Assembly: GCA_016218705.1 (NCBI GenBank)
Contig: JACRDC010000017.1
Span: 1 to 64,000 of the forward strand
Source of the DNA: Desulfarculus sp.
GTDB lineage: Bacteria; Desulfobacterota; Desulfarculia; Desulfarculales; Desulfarculaceae
Length of the DNA stretch: 64,000 nt
Reading direction: 5' to 3'
In this document: piece by piece, positions 35,701 to 43,814 of the stretch
Layout of the letters: each line of letters starts with the position of its first letter
Numbering within the stretch: position 1 is the stretch's first letter
Made by a program: the position numbers and the translations under genes
Notes under the pieces: model-generated
The model's input: the letters and a program-made list of their open reading frames with translations, nothing else
Database searches by the model: none
Told to the model about the DNA's origin: nothing

Positions 35701-36315
35701 CTGGAGCGCCTGCGGACCAGCCTGCCTCCCGGCTACCGCCTGGAGCTGGGCGGCGAGAAGGAGGAACAGGACAAGGGTTTTGGCGAGATGGCCGTGGTGA
35801 TGCTGGTGTCGGTGGCCGGCATCTTCCTGGCCCTGGTGGCGCAGTTCAAGAACGCCGTCAAGCCGCTCTTGGTCTTCGCGGCCATCCCCTTCGGCCTGGT
35901 GGGGGCCTGGGCCGGCCTGGCGGTAATGGACCAGCCCTTCGGCTTCATGGCCTTCCTGGGCGTGGCCAGCCTTATCGGAGTCATTGTCAGCCACATCATC
36001 GTGCTCTTTGATTTCATCGAGGAGCGCCGCGAGGAGGGCGCGCCCCTGGAGCAGGCGCTGACCGAGGCCGGCATCGTGCGCCTGCGGCCGGTGATGGTCA
36101 CCGTGGGGGCCACGGTGCTGGGCCTGTTCCCCCTGGCCATCAACGGCGGCCCCCTGTGGGAGCCCCTGTGCTACACCCAGATCGGCGGCCTGACCCTGGC
36201 CACCCTGGTGACCCTGATCCTGGTGCCGGTGCTCTACACCATCTTTGTGCGCGACCTCAAGATCATCGCCTGGGACAGCGCCCCCCAGCCGGGCCTGCCG
36301 GACCGCAACCCCTAG
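32719..36315 (+). CDS. RND efflux permease with an enlarged first porter domain
   Basis: A 1198-residue proton-driven RND exporter of the AcrB-like (HAE1) type. The proton-relay pair DD is at 553-554 in the GLLVDDPVVAGD motif of TM4, and two six-helix halves flank the large periplasmic loops. It is about 150 residues longer than AcrB; most of the extra length is an insertion at about 160-287 in the first periplasmic loop, before the YRQLDDYSDLIK motif. Start chosen at ATG 32719, because the frame upstream runs into the adaptor gene. Substrate unknown; the inserted segment may line the entry cleft. Confidence 0.9.
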   Translation: MSHHPNQASPERQRNSSRFFTENRHVAWVALVFTLLWGLYGYLGMPKSKDPHVPERVAAVVTPWPGASAEKVELLVARRLEEKIAENSKVRKIDSLCRGGVSVIQIELDEAARDPGKEFDDIKLKLDAVRDLPQGAGPMEFMKDFGDTAALMLTVASPPAGEVDVAIRAREVRQAIETARAGAGPGPRLSGVVCLPRELNPGYLERQVDLVARHLADTGAARDIRPLAGPAFWGLDLATSLSPEELLARVDAFLRERLRVSELHPDVWDIALIGDPAQTEERLRLVAGDKYTYRQLDDYSDLIKRSLQGVPQVAKVSRSGVLAERVYLEYSQERLAAYGAQFSQIDQALNARNITLPGGMLEVAGRGLAVDPSGEFKSEADIGEVPMAASPSGAPVYLRDVVEIVRGYEGPPSFLNFFGQRDSSGQWRRHRAVTLAVSMRPGEQISTLGREVDRCLEGLKDRLPHDLIIARTSDQPLQVKESVDLFMNSLYEAIVLVVLVALVGFWEWRSALLMALSIPVTLAMTFGMMHLLGIDLQQVSIASLIIALGLLVDDPVVAGDAIKRELDQGQPRLTAAWLGPTKLATAILYATITNIVAYLPLLILSGDLGRFIYSLPVVLTCSLVASRVVSMTFVPLLAYYLLRPSRQRPDQAGPRRGFPALYARVVCWSLRHRWAVVGIALVSLGGGWFIMQGVKSQFFPNDLSYLSYVEVWLPEDATLAATHEAAQEAERIIADEAQAWGREHSGPDGRPSRALASLTTFLGGGGPRFWFSISSEQQQPNYAQIVVQLDDKHHTEAFLARIQRRLSAEVPGALIDARRLETGTPVGLPVAVRISGEDMGQLRSLAAQAKEIFWRQPLAERVRDDWGEEAFKVKLAIDPEKANLAGVTNLDVALSSAAALSGLPIDNLRDGDKLIPIVVRLRQEERAQLSGLGDLLVHAQAGPQKVRLNQIASIHQQAETEKIKRRNQFRTITVSCFPVEGALPSQVLEAAMPALERLRTSLPPGYRLELGGEKEEQDKGFGEMAVVMLVSVAGIFLALVAQFKNAVKPLLVFAAIPFGLVGAWAGLAVMDQPFGFMAFLGVASLIGVIVSHIIVLFDFIEERREEGAPLEQALTEAGIVRLRPVMVTVGATVLGLFPLAINGGPLWEPLCYTQIGGLTLATLVTLILVPVLYTIFVRDLKIIAWDSAPQPGLPDRNP

Positions 36316-36331
36316 ACCCCGGGAGGCGCCC

Positions 36332-36985
36332 ATGACCGCCAAGGCATGCCGACTTACACTGGTTATAATGGCCATGGGCCTTGGCGCGGCCTGGCTGCTG
36401 GCCGGCTGCGCCGCGCCCCAGGTGCGCCCCTCGGGCTTTTTGGCCCACCACCCCGAGCTCAAGGCCGTGCCCGGCCTGGAAAGCATATCCTACTGGGAGA
36501 AGCCGGGGGTGAAGTGGGAGCGCTACCGCCGCCTGCTGCTGGAGCCCGTGAGGGTGCGCCTGGACGAGAGGCAATCCACCCGCGAGATGAGCGCCGAGGA
36601 GACGGCCCGCCTGGCCGAGGCCCTGCGCCAGGCGGTCATCAAGGCCACCACCGACCGCTTTCCCCAGGCCTCGGCCCCCGGCCCGGACGTGCTAGTGGTG
36701 CGGGCCGCGCTCACCCACCTCAAGCCGGTGAACCCGGCGCTCAACATCGCCACCACCGCCGTGGTCTTCATGCCCGTGGACGTGGGCCAGGCGGCGGTGG
36801 AGGCCCAGTTCCTGGATGCCCAGAGCGGCGAGGTGCTGGCCGAGGCGGCGGCCAGCCGTTCGGGCAGCCCCGTGGAGCTGACAACCCTGTGGACGCGCTG
36901 GAGCCAGGTAGAGGCCTGCTTCGCGGTCTGGGCCGACATGCTGCGCCAGGCCATGGAGGAGCCGCCACCGCCCGCCAAGCGCTGA
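36332..36985 (+). CDS. DUF3313 family lipoprotein
   Basis: A 217-residue lipoprotein (signal peptide, lipobox Cys26 in LAGCA) with the DUF3313 pattern: SGFLAHHPELK, an ISYWEKPGVKWERYRRLLLEPV-like stretch (in part), and a conserved C-terminal half with an LxxWSQVEACFAVWADMLR end. DUF3313 function is unknown, but members are exported and often occur near RND pumps. It starts 16 nt after the RND gene with GGGAGG upstream, so it is probably part of the pump operon. Confidence 0.85.
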   Translation: MTAKACRLTLVIMAMGLGAAWLLAGCAAPQVRPSGFLAHHPELKAVPGLESISYWEKPGVKWERYRRLLLEPVRVRLDERQSTREMSAEETARLAEALRQAVIKATTDRFPQASAPGPDVLVVRAALTHLKPVNPALNIATTAVVFMPVDVGQAAVEAQFLDAQSGEVLAEAAASRSGSPVELTTLWTRWSQVEACFAVWADMLRQAMEEPPPPAKR

Positions 36986-37057
36986 TTTTGCCGGCTGACA
37001 GCCGCGCGGTATAGTATCAGCCGCTGATGCATCCATAATCTTCACCGCGAGGCGATC

Positions 37058-37867
37058 ATGCGGCGCACGATCATGCTGGCGGCCCTTTGTCTAATTGCCT
37101 TTTCCGCGACCACTGCCCCGGCCCAGGATGACCAAGCCGCGGCCCAAATGACGGTCCTGCGCGAGCAGGTGCAGGCCAGGCTGGATCACCTGGACCGCGG
37201 TGTGGCCCGCGCCGCCCAGGGCCTGGCCCAAGCCGGCCTTACCGGACCGGCGGCCCGCCAGGTGCTGCATGAGTTGCTGCTGGCCTGCCCGGAGGCCATT
37301 GACGTGGCCGCCGTGGACTCGGCTGGCCGCATGGTCACCATGGAGCCGGCGGCCTATCGTCACCTGGAGGGCACCGACATCAGCCGCCAGGAGCACATGG
37401 CGCGCCTGCTGGCCACCCGGGGCCCGGTGATGAGCCAGGTCTTCCGCACCGTGGAGAAGGTGGACGCCGTGGACCTGGAGCAGCCCGTGCTGGGTCCGGA
37501 GGGCAGGATGGTGGGCTCGGTCAGCCTGCTTTATAGACCCGACGCCCTCTTGGCCGAGGTGATAAAAGGTTTGGCCGCCGGCCAGGGCCAGGCCCCGGAG
37601 GTCTGGGCCATGGACCTTGAGGGCCGCATCATCTACGACCAGGACCCCCAGGAAGTGGACCGCAACCTGTTCAGCGACCCTCTTTACCAGGACTACCCCG
37701 AGCTCGTGGCCTTGGGCCGCCGCATCCAGGCCCAGGGCGCCGGCCAGGGGGGCTACAGCTTCCTGGCCCAGGGCAGCGACAAGGCGGTGAACAAGCAGTG
37801 CCTTTGGGACAGCATAGGCCTGCACGGCACCTGGTGGCGCCTGGTGCTGACACGGGTGGTCAGGTAG
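37058..37867 (+). CDS. Secreted Cache-like sensory protein without membrane anchor
   Basis: A 269-residue protein with a cleavable signal peptide (about 1-22) and a single Cache-type fold: a long N-terminal helix (about 27-70), a VAAVDSAGRMVTMEPAAYRHLEG-like first sheet and a later GRIIYDQDPQEVDRNLFSD motif. Cache domains bind small ligands outside the cell and normally belong to chemoreceptors or sensor kinases; here there is no second membrane helix or output domain, so it should be a free periplasmic ligand-binding protein. GAGGCG precedes ATG. It lies 72 nt after the DUF3313 gene. Confidence 0.75.
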   Translation: MRRTIMLAALCLIAFSATTAPAQDDQAAAQMTVLREQVQARLDHLDRGVARAAQGLAQAGLTGPAARQVLHELLLACPEAIDVAAVDSAGRMVTMEPAAYRHLEGTDISRQEHMARLLATRGPVMSQVFRTVEKVDAVDLEQPVLGPEGRMVGSVSLLYRPDALLAEVIKGLAAGQGQAPEVWAMDLEGRIIYDQDPQEVDRNLFSDPLYQDYPELVALGRRIQAQGAGQGGYSFLAQGSDKAVNKQCLWDSIGLHGTWWRLVLTRVVR

Positions 37868-37888
37868 GGACCGGCCTCGCCTTAAGCC

Positions 37889-40800
37889 TCAGCCCTGGTC
37901 GCCGGCCCGCGCCGCCTGGAGGGTCCCGCGCCGCAGCGCCCGCCGCTTCATCAGGGCGAAGATCAGCGGCGTGATGATGAGCACGTGGATGGTGGAGGCC
38001 ACCATGCCGCCGATGATGGGCGCGGCGATGGGCTTCATCACGTCGGAGCCCACCCCGGCCGACCACATGATGGGCAAGAGGCTGGCCAGCACCACGCTCA
38101 CTGTCATCAGCTTGGGCCGAAGCCGCAGCACCGCGCCGTCCATGGTGGCCTGGTCCACGTCCCCCACGGTCAGCGGCCCGCGCGCCCGCCGCTGGTCCAA
38201 GGCCTCGTGTAGATAGATGACCATCACCACGCCGGTCTGCACCGCCACGCCGTAGAGGGCGATATAGCCCACCCACACCGCCACGCTGAAGTTGTAGCCC
38301 AGGAGCTTCTGCAGGATCACCCCGCCGGCCATGGCGTAGACCACCGAGATCATCACGATGGCCGCCTCGGTGGCCGATCGCAGGGTGAGGTAGAGCAGCA
38401 CGAAGATGATGAAGAAGACCAGCGGCAGTAGGAACTTCATCTTCTCCTCGGCCCGCAGCTTGAACTCGTACTGGCCGCTGAAGGCCAGGGTGTAGCCCTG
38501 GGGCAGCTTAAGCTGTTGGGCCACCTCCCGCTTGGCCTCATTCACGTAGCCGCCGATGTCGCGGCCACTGACGTCCACGTAGACATAGCCGGTCAACAGG
38601 CCGTTCTCGTCGCGGATCATGGCCGGCCCGGTCGTCAGGCTGATGTCGGCCACCTGGCCCAGGGGCACCATGGCCCCGCCACCGGGGCTGGTTGCCCCGC
38701 CGCCGGCCATGCCCCCACCCACGCCGGACGCTCCGGCGGCGCTGGCGCCCTCCGCGGGAATGGGCACCAGGATGCGCGCCAGCTTTTGGGGATCGTCGCG
38801 CAGCTCGCGCAGCACGCGCAGGTTGACGGTGTAGCGCTCGCGCCCTTCCACGGTGCGGGTGATGACCATGCCGCCCAGGGCGGTCTGGATGACGTCCTGC
38901 ACGTCGCCCACGGTCAGCCCGTAGCGGGCCAGATCGGTGCGCCGGGCCGCGATGTCCACGAAATAGCCGCCGGCGGCCCGCTCGGCGTACACCGAGCGCG
39001 TGCCCGGGATGTCCTTGAGGATCATCTCCAGGTGCCCACCCAGCTCCTCTATGACCTTGAGGTCGGCGCCGGCCACCTTGATGCCCACGGGCGTGCGGAT
39101 GCCGGTGGAGAGCATGTCTATGCGCGCCCGGATGGGCATGGTCCAGGCGTTTTGCACCCCAGGCATTTGCAGGCGCTGGTCCAGGTCGGCGATGAGTTCC
39201 TCGTAGGTCAGACGGCGCTGGGCGCCCAAGAGCCAGCGCGCCGGGGGCCGCAGAAAGGCGGGCAGCCAGGCGAGGTCGCGCTCCACCTGGCGCCACTGCT
39301 CGCGCGGCTTGAGTTGGATCACCGTCTCCATCATGCTAAACGGCGAGGGGTCGGTGCTGGTCTCGGCGCGGCCCGCCTTGCCGAAGACCCTATTCACCTC
39401 GGGCACCTCCTTGAGCACCCGATCCTGGATGGCCAAGAGCCGGCCAGCCTCGGCGGCCGAGAGCCCGGGGTTGGTCACGGGCATGTACAAGACATCGCCC
39501 TCGTAAAGCGCGGGCATGAATTCGCTGCCCATGGGCGACACCCACAGCCATAGGGCCGTGGCCGGTATCACCGCCAGGTTGACCAGCAGGGTGGCCCAGG
39601 GAAAGCGCAGGGCCAGGCGCAGCACCGGCTCGTATAGCCGGATAAAAAATCGCGACACCGGGTTCTGGCTCTCGGGCTTGAGGCCCTTGCCCTTGATGAA
39701 CATGGTCATCAAGACAGGCACCAGGGTCACGGCCAGCAGGGAGGCCCCGGCCATGGCGAAGGTCTTGGTGAAGGCCAGGGGCCGGAACATGCGCCCCTCC
39801 TGGGCCTCGAGCATAAACACGGGCACGAAGGAGACGATGATGATGACCAGGGAGAAGAACAAGGCACGGCCCACCTGCTGGGCCGCCGCCACCACCGTGC
39901 CGGCCGAGTCGGCCTGCTCGGCGGCGCCGCCCTCGGCCAGGCGGCGGTGGGCATTCTCCACCATGACTATGGCCGCGTCCACCAGCACGCCGATGGCCAG
40001 GGCGATGCCGCCCAGGCTCATGATGTTGGAGCTGACGCGCAAGTGGTACATGGGGATGAAGGAGAGGACCACGGCGATGGGCAAGGCCAGGATGGGCACC
40101 AGGGCCGAGCGGAAGTGCAGCAGGAAGACCACGATCACCAGGCTGACCACGATCATCTCTTCGATGAGGGTGCGTTGGAGGTTTTCGATGGATAGCCGTA
40201 TAAGCTCGGAGCGGTCGTAAGTGGGCACGATCTTGACCCCAGGGGGCAGGCCCGGCTCGATCTCCTTGAGCTTCTGCTTGACCCGCTCGATCACCTCCAG
40301 CGCGTTCTCGCCGTGGCGCATGACCACGATGCCGCCCACCACCTCGCCCTGGCCGTCCATCTCCACCAGGCCCCGGCGTATCTCCGGCCCCAGGACCACC
40401 TGGGCCACGTCGCCCAACAGCAGGGGCGCCCCCCGCTGGCCACTGGCCACCACGATGCCCTTGATGTCGTCCAGGTCCTTGAGGTAGCCCCGGCCGCGCA
40501 CCATGTACTCGCGGCCGCCCAACTCCAGCAGGCGGCCCTCCACGTCCTGGTTGGAGCGCCGGATGCGCTCGGCCAGCCCGCCCATGGTCAGTCCGTGGGC
40601 CGCCAGGCGGTTGGGGTCCACCTGCACCTGGTACTGCTTGACGAAGCCGCCCACCGAGGCCACCTCGGCCACGCCGCCGACGCTGCTCAAGGCGTAGCGC
40701 AAAAACCAGTCTTGCAGGGTGCGCAGGCTGGCCAGGTCGTGGGAGCCGTCGGGGCTGGTCAGGGCGTATTGATAGACCCAGCCCACGCCGGTGGCGTCGG

Positions 40801-41191
40801 GGCCCAGGGAGGGCACGGCCCCGCTGGGCAGCTTGCCGGTGATCTGCTGGAGATACTCCAGCACCCGGGGCCGCGCCCAGTAGATGTCCGTGCCGTCCTC
40901 GAAGATGACGTAGACGTAGGAGACGCCGAAGTCCGAGAGCCCGCGCACCGTCTTGACCTTGGGTGCCGAGATGAGCGCCGTGACGATGGGGTAGGTGACT
41001 TGGTCCTCCACCAGGTCGGGGCTGCGCCCCTCCCAGGGGGTATAGATGATGACCTGCGTGTCGGAGATGTCGGGCACCGCGTCCAGGGGGATGTTCTTGA
41101 GGGAGTACACCCCCCAGACCATAAGGAGCAACACCGAGACGAAGACCAGGAAGCGGTTGCCGGCGCACCAGGCTATGGTCCGTTCGATCAT
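37889..41191 (-). CDS. cusA: CusA-type Cu(I)/Ag(I) RND efflux permease
   Basis: An 1100-residue heavy-metal RND pump. The three methionines that carry Cu(I)/Ag(I) in CusA are retained: Met570 (VLYMPVTNPG), Met620 (PFSMMETVIQ) and Met693 (RIDMLSTG), and the TM4 proton-relay Asp405 is present in GVLVDAAIVM. Two insertions are unusual: about 24 residues after 634 (hydrophobic, Trp-rich) and a Gly/Ala-rich loop (SAAGASGVGGGMAGGG) in the second half. It is the last gene of the cusCBA operon, 9 nt after cusB. It works with CusB and CusC to expel monovalent copper or silver through the envelope. Confidence 0.93.
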   Translation of the reverse strand: MIERTIAWCAGNRFLVFVSVLLLMVWGVYSLKNIPLDAVPDISDTQVIIYTPWEGRSPDLVEDQVTYPIVTALISAPKVKTVRGLSDFGVSYVYVIFEDGTDIYWARPRVLEYLQQITGKLPSGAVPSLGPDATGVGWVYQYALTSPDGSHDLASLRTLQDWFLRYALSSVGGVAEVASVGGFVKQYQVQVDPNRLAAHGLTMGGLAERIRRSNQDVEGRLLELGGREYMVRGRGYLKDLDDIKGIVVASGQRGAPLLLGDVAQVVLGPEIRRGLVEMDGQGEVVGGIVVMRHGENALEVIERVKQKLKEIEPGLPPGVKIVPTYDRSELIRLSIENLQRTLIEEMIVVSLVIVVFLLHFRSALVPILALPIAVVLSFIPMYHLRVSSNIMSLGGIALAIGVLVDAAIVMVENAHRRLAEGGAAEQADSAGTVVAAAQQVGRALFFSLVIIIVSFVPVFMLEAQEGRMFRPLAFTKTFAMAGASLLAVTLVPVLMTMFIKGKGLKPESQNPVSRFFIRLYEPVLRLALRFPWATLLVNLAVIPATALWLWVSPMGSEFMPALYEGDVLYMPVTNPGLSAAEAGRLLAIQDRVLKEVPEVNRVFGKAGRAETSTDPSPFSMMETVIQLKPREQWRQVERDLAWLPAFLRPPARWLLGAQRRLTYEELIADLDQRLQMPGVQNAWTMPIRARIDMLSTGIRTPVGIKVAGADLKVIEELGGHLEMILKDIPGTRSVYAERAAGGYFVDIAARRTDLARYGLTVGDVQDVIQTALGGMVITRTVEGRERYTVNLRVLRELRDDPQKLARILVPIPAEGASAAGASGVGGGMAGGGATSPGGGAMVPLGQVADISLTTGPAMIRDENGLLTGYVYVDVSGRDIGGYVNEAKREVAQQLKLPQGYTLAFSGQYEFKLRAEEKMKFLLPLVFFIIFVLLYLTLRSATEAAIVMISVVYAMAGGVILQKLLGYNFSVAVWVGYIALYGVAVQTGVVMVIYLHEALDQRRARGPLTVGDVDQATMDGAVLRLRPKLMTVSVVLASLLPIMWSAGVGSDVMKPIAAPIIGGMVASTIHVLIITPLIFALMKRRALRRGTLQAARAGDQG

Positions 41192-41200
41192 GGCCGCCCC

Positions 41201-42376
41201 CTACTTGCCGTGCCCGGCGTGGGCGCCGCCGCCCCCGCCACCGCTCACCGCCTCCTTGAACCTGGCCTCGGAGTCAATGAGGAAGCCGGCGCTGGTCACC
41301 ACCCGCTCGCCGGCCTTGAGGCCGCCCAGCACCTCCACGTATTCGCCGGCCCTGAGCCCCGCCCTGACCTCGCGGGCCTCGAAGGCCCCCTCGCCCTGGG
41401 CCACGAAGACCATCTGCCGGGCGCCGGTGTCCACCAGGGCGCTCTCGGGTATGGCCAGGCGCTCTCCCAGGTCCAGGTAAATCTGCACCTGGGCGTACAT
41501 CTCCGGCTTCAGGAGGCCCTGGGGGTTGGCCAGTTCCAGGCGCACCCGGCCGGTGCGGGTCTTGGGGTCCAGGAAGGGATTGATGTAGACCACCTTGCCG
41601 CGCATGTCCCCCTCGGGCAGGTTGGGCAGGCTGACCACGGCCCACAGCCCGGGGCGCACCTGGGGCAGGTCGGCCTCGTAGACATCGGCGGAGACCCAGA
41701 CCACCGAGAGGTCGGCCAGCTTGAACAGGGCCTGGCCGGGCATGATGCTCATGCCCTTGTAGGCCTGGCGCTCCAGCACCACGCCACCATAGGGGGCGTG
41801 GAGGGTCAGGGTGCGCTGGGCCTGGCCGCTCTGCTCCAGGGCCTTGATCTGCCCGTCGCTGATGTCCAGGAGCTTCAGCCGCCGCCGTGCGGCCTGGGCC
41901 AGGGCCTGGCCGCTGTCGCGCACCTCGGCGAAGCCGCTCTTGGCCAATTGCTCGCGGGCGCGCAGGGCCAGCAGGTATTCCTCCTGGGCGGCCAGCAGGT
42001 CTGGGCTGAAGATGGTCAGCAGCGGCTCGCCCTTCTTGACCTGGCGGCCGGTGAAGTCCACGTAAAGCTCCTCGATCCAGCCGCCGATCTTGGGCGACAC
42101 CGTGACCAGGCGCCTCTCGTCGTAGTCCACCTTGCCCGTGGCGCGGATGGTCTTCTCCATGGACACCATCTGGGCCTGGCTGGTCTTGAGCCCGATGAGG
42201 CGCTGGCGCTCGGGCGGCACCTGGATCAGGCCGGCGGCGGCCGGGGCGGCCGGCCCTGGCTGGGGGCTTGGCGCGGCCGCCGGGGCACCGTGCCCCTGGT
42301 GGCCACCCTGGGCCAACAAGGATTGGGCCGGTAAAAGCAGGGCAGCCAGGGTCAGCAGGCAGGCCAGGGCTCTCAT
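41201..42376 (-). CDS. cusB: CusB-type periplasmic adaptor
   Basis: A 391-residue membrane-fusion protein with a signal peptide, a His/Gly-rich N-terminal stretch (GGHQGHGAPAAA), then barrel-sandwich, hairpin and beta-barrel domains with CusB-like motifs (IRATGKVDYDERRLVTVSPK, EGWV-type lipoyl halves). The C-terminus is Gly-rich and His-containing (AHAGHGK). His/Met-rich tails fit metal capture. No signal-anchored lipobox is seen. The start at 42376 overlaps the cusC stop (ATGA); the open frame upstream to 43648 is an artefact of the cusC gene. Confidence 0.9.
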   Translation of the reverse strand: MRALACLLTLAALLLPAQSLLAQGGHQGHGAPAAAPSPQPGPAAPAAAGLIQVPPERQRLIGLKTSQAQMVSMEKTIRATGKVDYDERRLVTVSPKIGGWIEELYVDFTGRQVKKGEPLLTIFSPDLLAAQEEYLLALRAREQLAKSGFAEVRDSGQALAQAARRRLKLLDISDGQIKALEQSGQAQRTLTLHAPYGGVVLERQAYKGMSIMPGQALFKLADLSVVWVSADVYEADLPQVRPGLWAVVSLPNLPEGDMRGKVVYINPFLDPKTRTGRVRLELANPQGLLKPEMYAQVQIYLDLGERLAIPESALVDTGARQMVFVAQGEGAFEAREVRAGLRAGEYVEVLGGLKAGERVVTSAGFLIDSEARFKEAVSGGGGGGAHAGHGK

Positions 42377-43671
42377 TGGTCTTCTCCCCGGGCAGGCAGG
42401 GGCCTGCCCACCAGGGCCTCCAGGGCGGCCAGGTTCTTGGCCTGCTCGGTCAGGGCCTGGTGGTAGTCCAGCTCGAACTTGTACAGGGCCATCTGGCTCT
42501 CCAGGAGGGGCATGAACTCGCCCTTGGCCCCGGCGTAGGAGCGCAGGTTGGAGGCGGCCTGCAATCTGGCCTGGGGTAAAATGCCGCCTTGATACAACTC
42601 CAGTTGGCGCTGGTTGCGCTCCAGCATGGCGTGGGTCTCGGCCAGCATGTAGAAGAGCTCGTTCTGCATGGACTGCCAGCGGCGCTCTGCCCCCTGGGCC
42701 TCGGCCTTGGTCTCGGCCTGCCGGCGCTCCAGCTTGGCCTCGCGCCAGATGGGCAGGTTTATCTCCACCATGCCGGTTACCAGGTCGCGGCGGGGGTAGT
42801 CCTCGGCGTTGTCGCGGAAGCCATAGGCCAGGCGCAGATTGAAGTCGGGGTAGTATTCGGTCTTGGCCAACTCCTGGGCGGTGGTCTTGGCTTGGGCCAT
42901 GTTGCGCATGGCCTTGAGGGTGGGGTTGTGCTCCAGGGCGGCCTGGCGCAGCTCGGCCAGGCCCCAGGCCAGGCGGCGCGGCAGGGGGTCCGCGGGGCGG
43001 CCCAGGGCGGCCTCGGGCGGCCGGGCCGCCAGGCTGGCCAGGCGGGACTCCACCGCCTTTTGGCGCTGCTCCAGCATGATGATCTCGTCCAGCATGCGCG
43101 AAACCTCCACCTGGGCCTTGAGCAGTTCGCCCTGGCTGGCCTGGCCCAGGGCGTAGCGGCTCTCGGCAAACCCCACCAGGCCTTCCAACACCTGCTTGTT
43201 CTGGCGGGCCACCTCCAGGGCACGGTATAGGTGCGACAGCTCCAGGTAGGCCTGCTTGATCCCCCTCACCACCTGGTTGGTCTTCTCGGCCACCTCCTGC
43301 CGGGCGGCCTGGGCCTCCTGGGTGGCCATCTCGGACATGAGCGCGCGCTTGCCGGGGAAGGGCAGCTTCTGGGAGATGCCCACCTCGGTCATGGTCATGT
43401 CCTCGGAGCGCAGATTGAGGCTGCTGGGCACGTTGACCAGCCCCAGGCTCAGCATGGGGTCGTCCAGGGCGGCGGCCTGGGCCGGCTTGTGGCTCAAGGC
43501 CTCCCACTTCTTGACCGCGGCCTGTATCTCGGGGTTTTGGCTGGTGGCCTCCTTGACCAGGGCCTCCAGGTCCAGGTCCGGCGGGTCGGCCTGGGCCAGG
43601 GCGGCGGCGGGCCAGGCCCAGGCCAGGGCGACCGCCAGCGTCAAGCATCCCAAGAGCCTCGCGGGCTTCAT
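42373..43671 (-). CDS. cusC: CusC/TolC-type outer-membrane efflux protein
   Basis: A 432-residue TolC-family duct with signal peptide (about 1-26) and two coiled-coil repeats. The LNLRSEDMTMTEVGISQKLPFPGKR region is the CzcC/CusC-like first strand-turn, in which Met residues cluster. A strong AGGAGG ribosome site precedes ATG. It is the first gene of the cusCBA operon, behind a 143-nt spacer containing a CCTTATC/GATAAGG dyad. No sensor kinase, response regulator or MerR-type gene accompanies the operon in this window. Confidence 0.88.
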   Translation of the reverse strand: MKPARLLGCLTLAVALAWAWPAAALAQADPPDLDLEALVKEATSQNPEIQAAVKKWEALSHKPAQAAALDDPMLSLGLVNVPSSLNLRSEDMTMTEVGISQKLPFPGKRALMSEMATQEAQAARQEVAEKTNQVVRGIKQAYLELSHLYRALEVARQNKQVLEGLVGFAESRYALGQASQGELLKAQVEVSRMLDEIIMLEQRQKAVESRLASLAARPPEAALGRPADPLPRRLAWGLAELRQAALEHNPTLKAMRNMAQAKTTAQELAKTEYYPDFNLRLAYGFRDNAEDYPRRDLVTGMVEINLPIWREAKLERRQAETKAEAQGAERRWQSMQNELFYMLAETHAMLERNQRQLELYQGGILPQARLQAASNLRSYAGAKGEFMPLLESQMALYKFELDYHQALTEQAKNLAALEALVGRPLPARGEDQ

Positions 43672-43757
43672 CGGCGCCTCCTATCCGGACACGGTGCCTG
43701 AGGGATTAAGTATGCGCGCACGAGCTGGCGCCCCAGGGATGACGGCCAGCGTCCCGA

Positions 43758-43783
43758 CCTTATCGCTATGATTTATGATAAGG
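43758..43783. promoter_or_regulatory. Dyad upstream of the cus operon
   Basis: CCTTATC (43758-43764) and GATAAGG (43777-43783) form a perfect 7-bp inverted repeat with a 12-nt spacer, about 90 nt before the cusC start and 31 nt after the asmA stop. The centre is AT-rich, unlike its surroundings. It could be a metal-regulator operator or a weak terminator stem for asmA; it has no T-run. Confidence 0.4.
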
Positions 43784-43814
43784 CTTGGCGAGGGGCTTGA
43801 CCAGCCCCCAGCGT

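Noticed and set aside
40313-42334. A 673-codon plus-strand open frame across cusA and cusB
   Set aside because: Antisense to two genes with intact family motifs; the product is His/Gly/Leu/Gln-rich with no domain.
42377-43648. N-terminal extension of the cusB frame to 43648
   Set aside because: It is the wrong frame of cusC; the real cusB starts at 42376 with a signal peptide.
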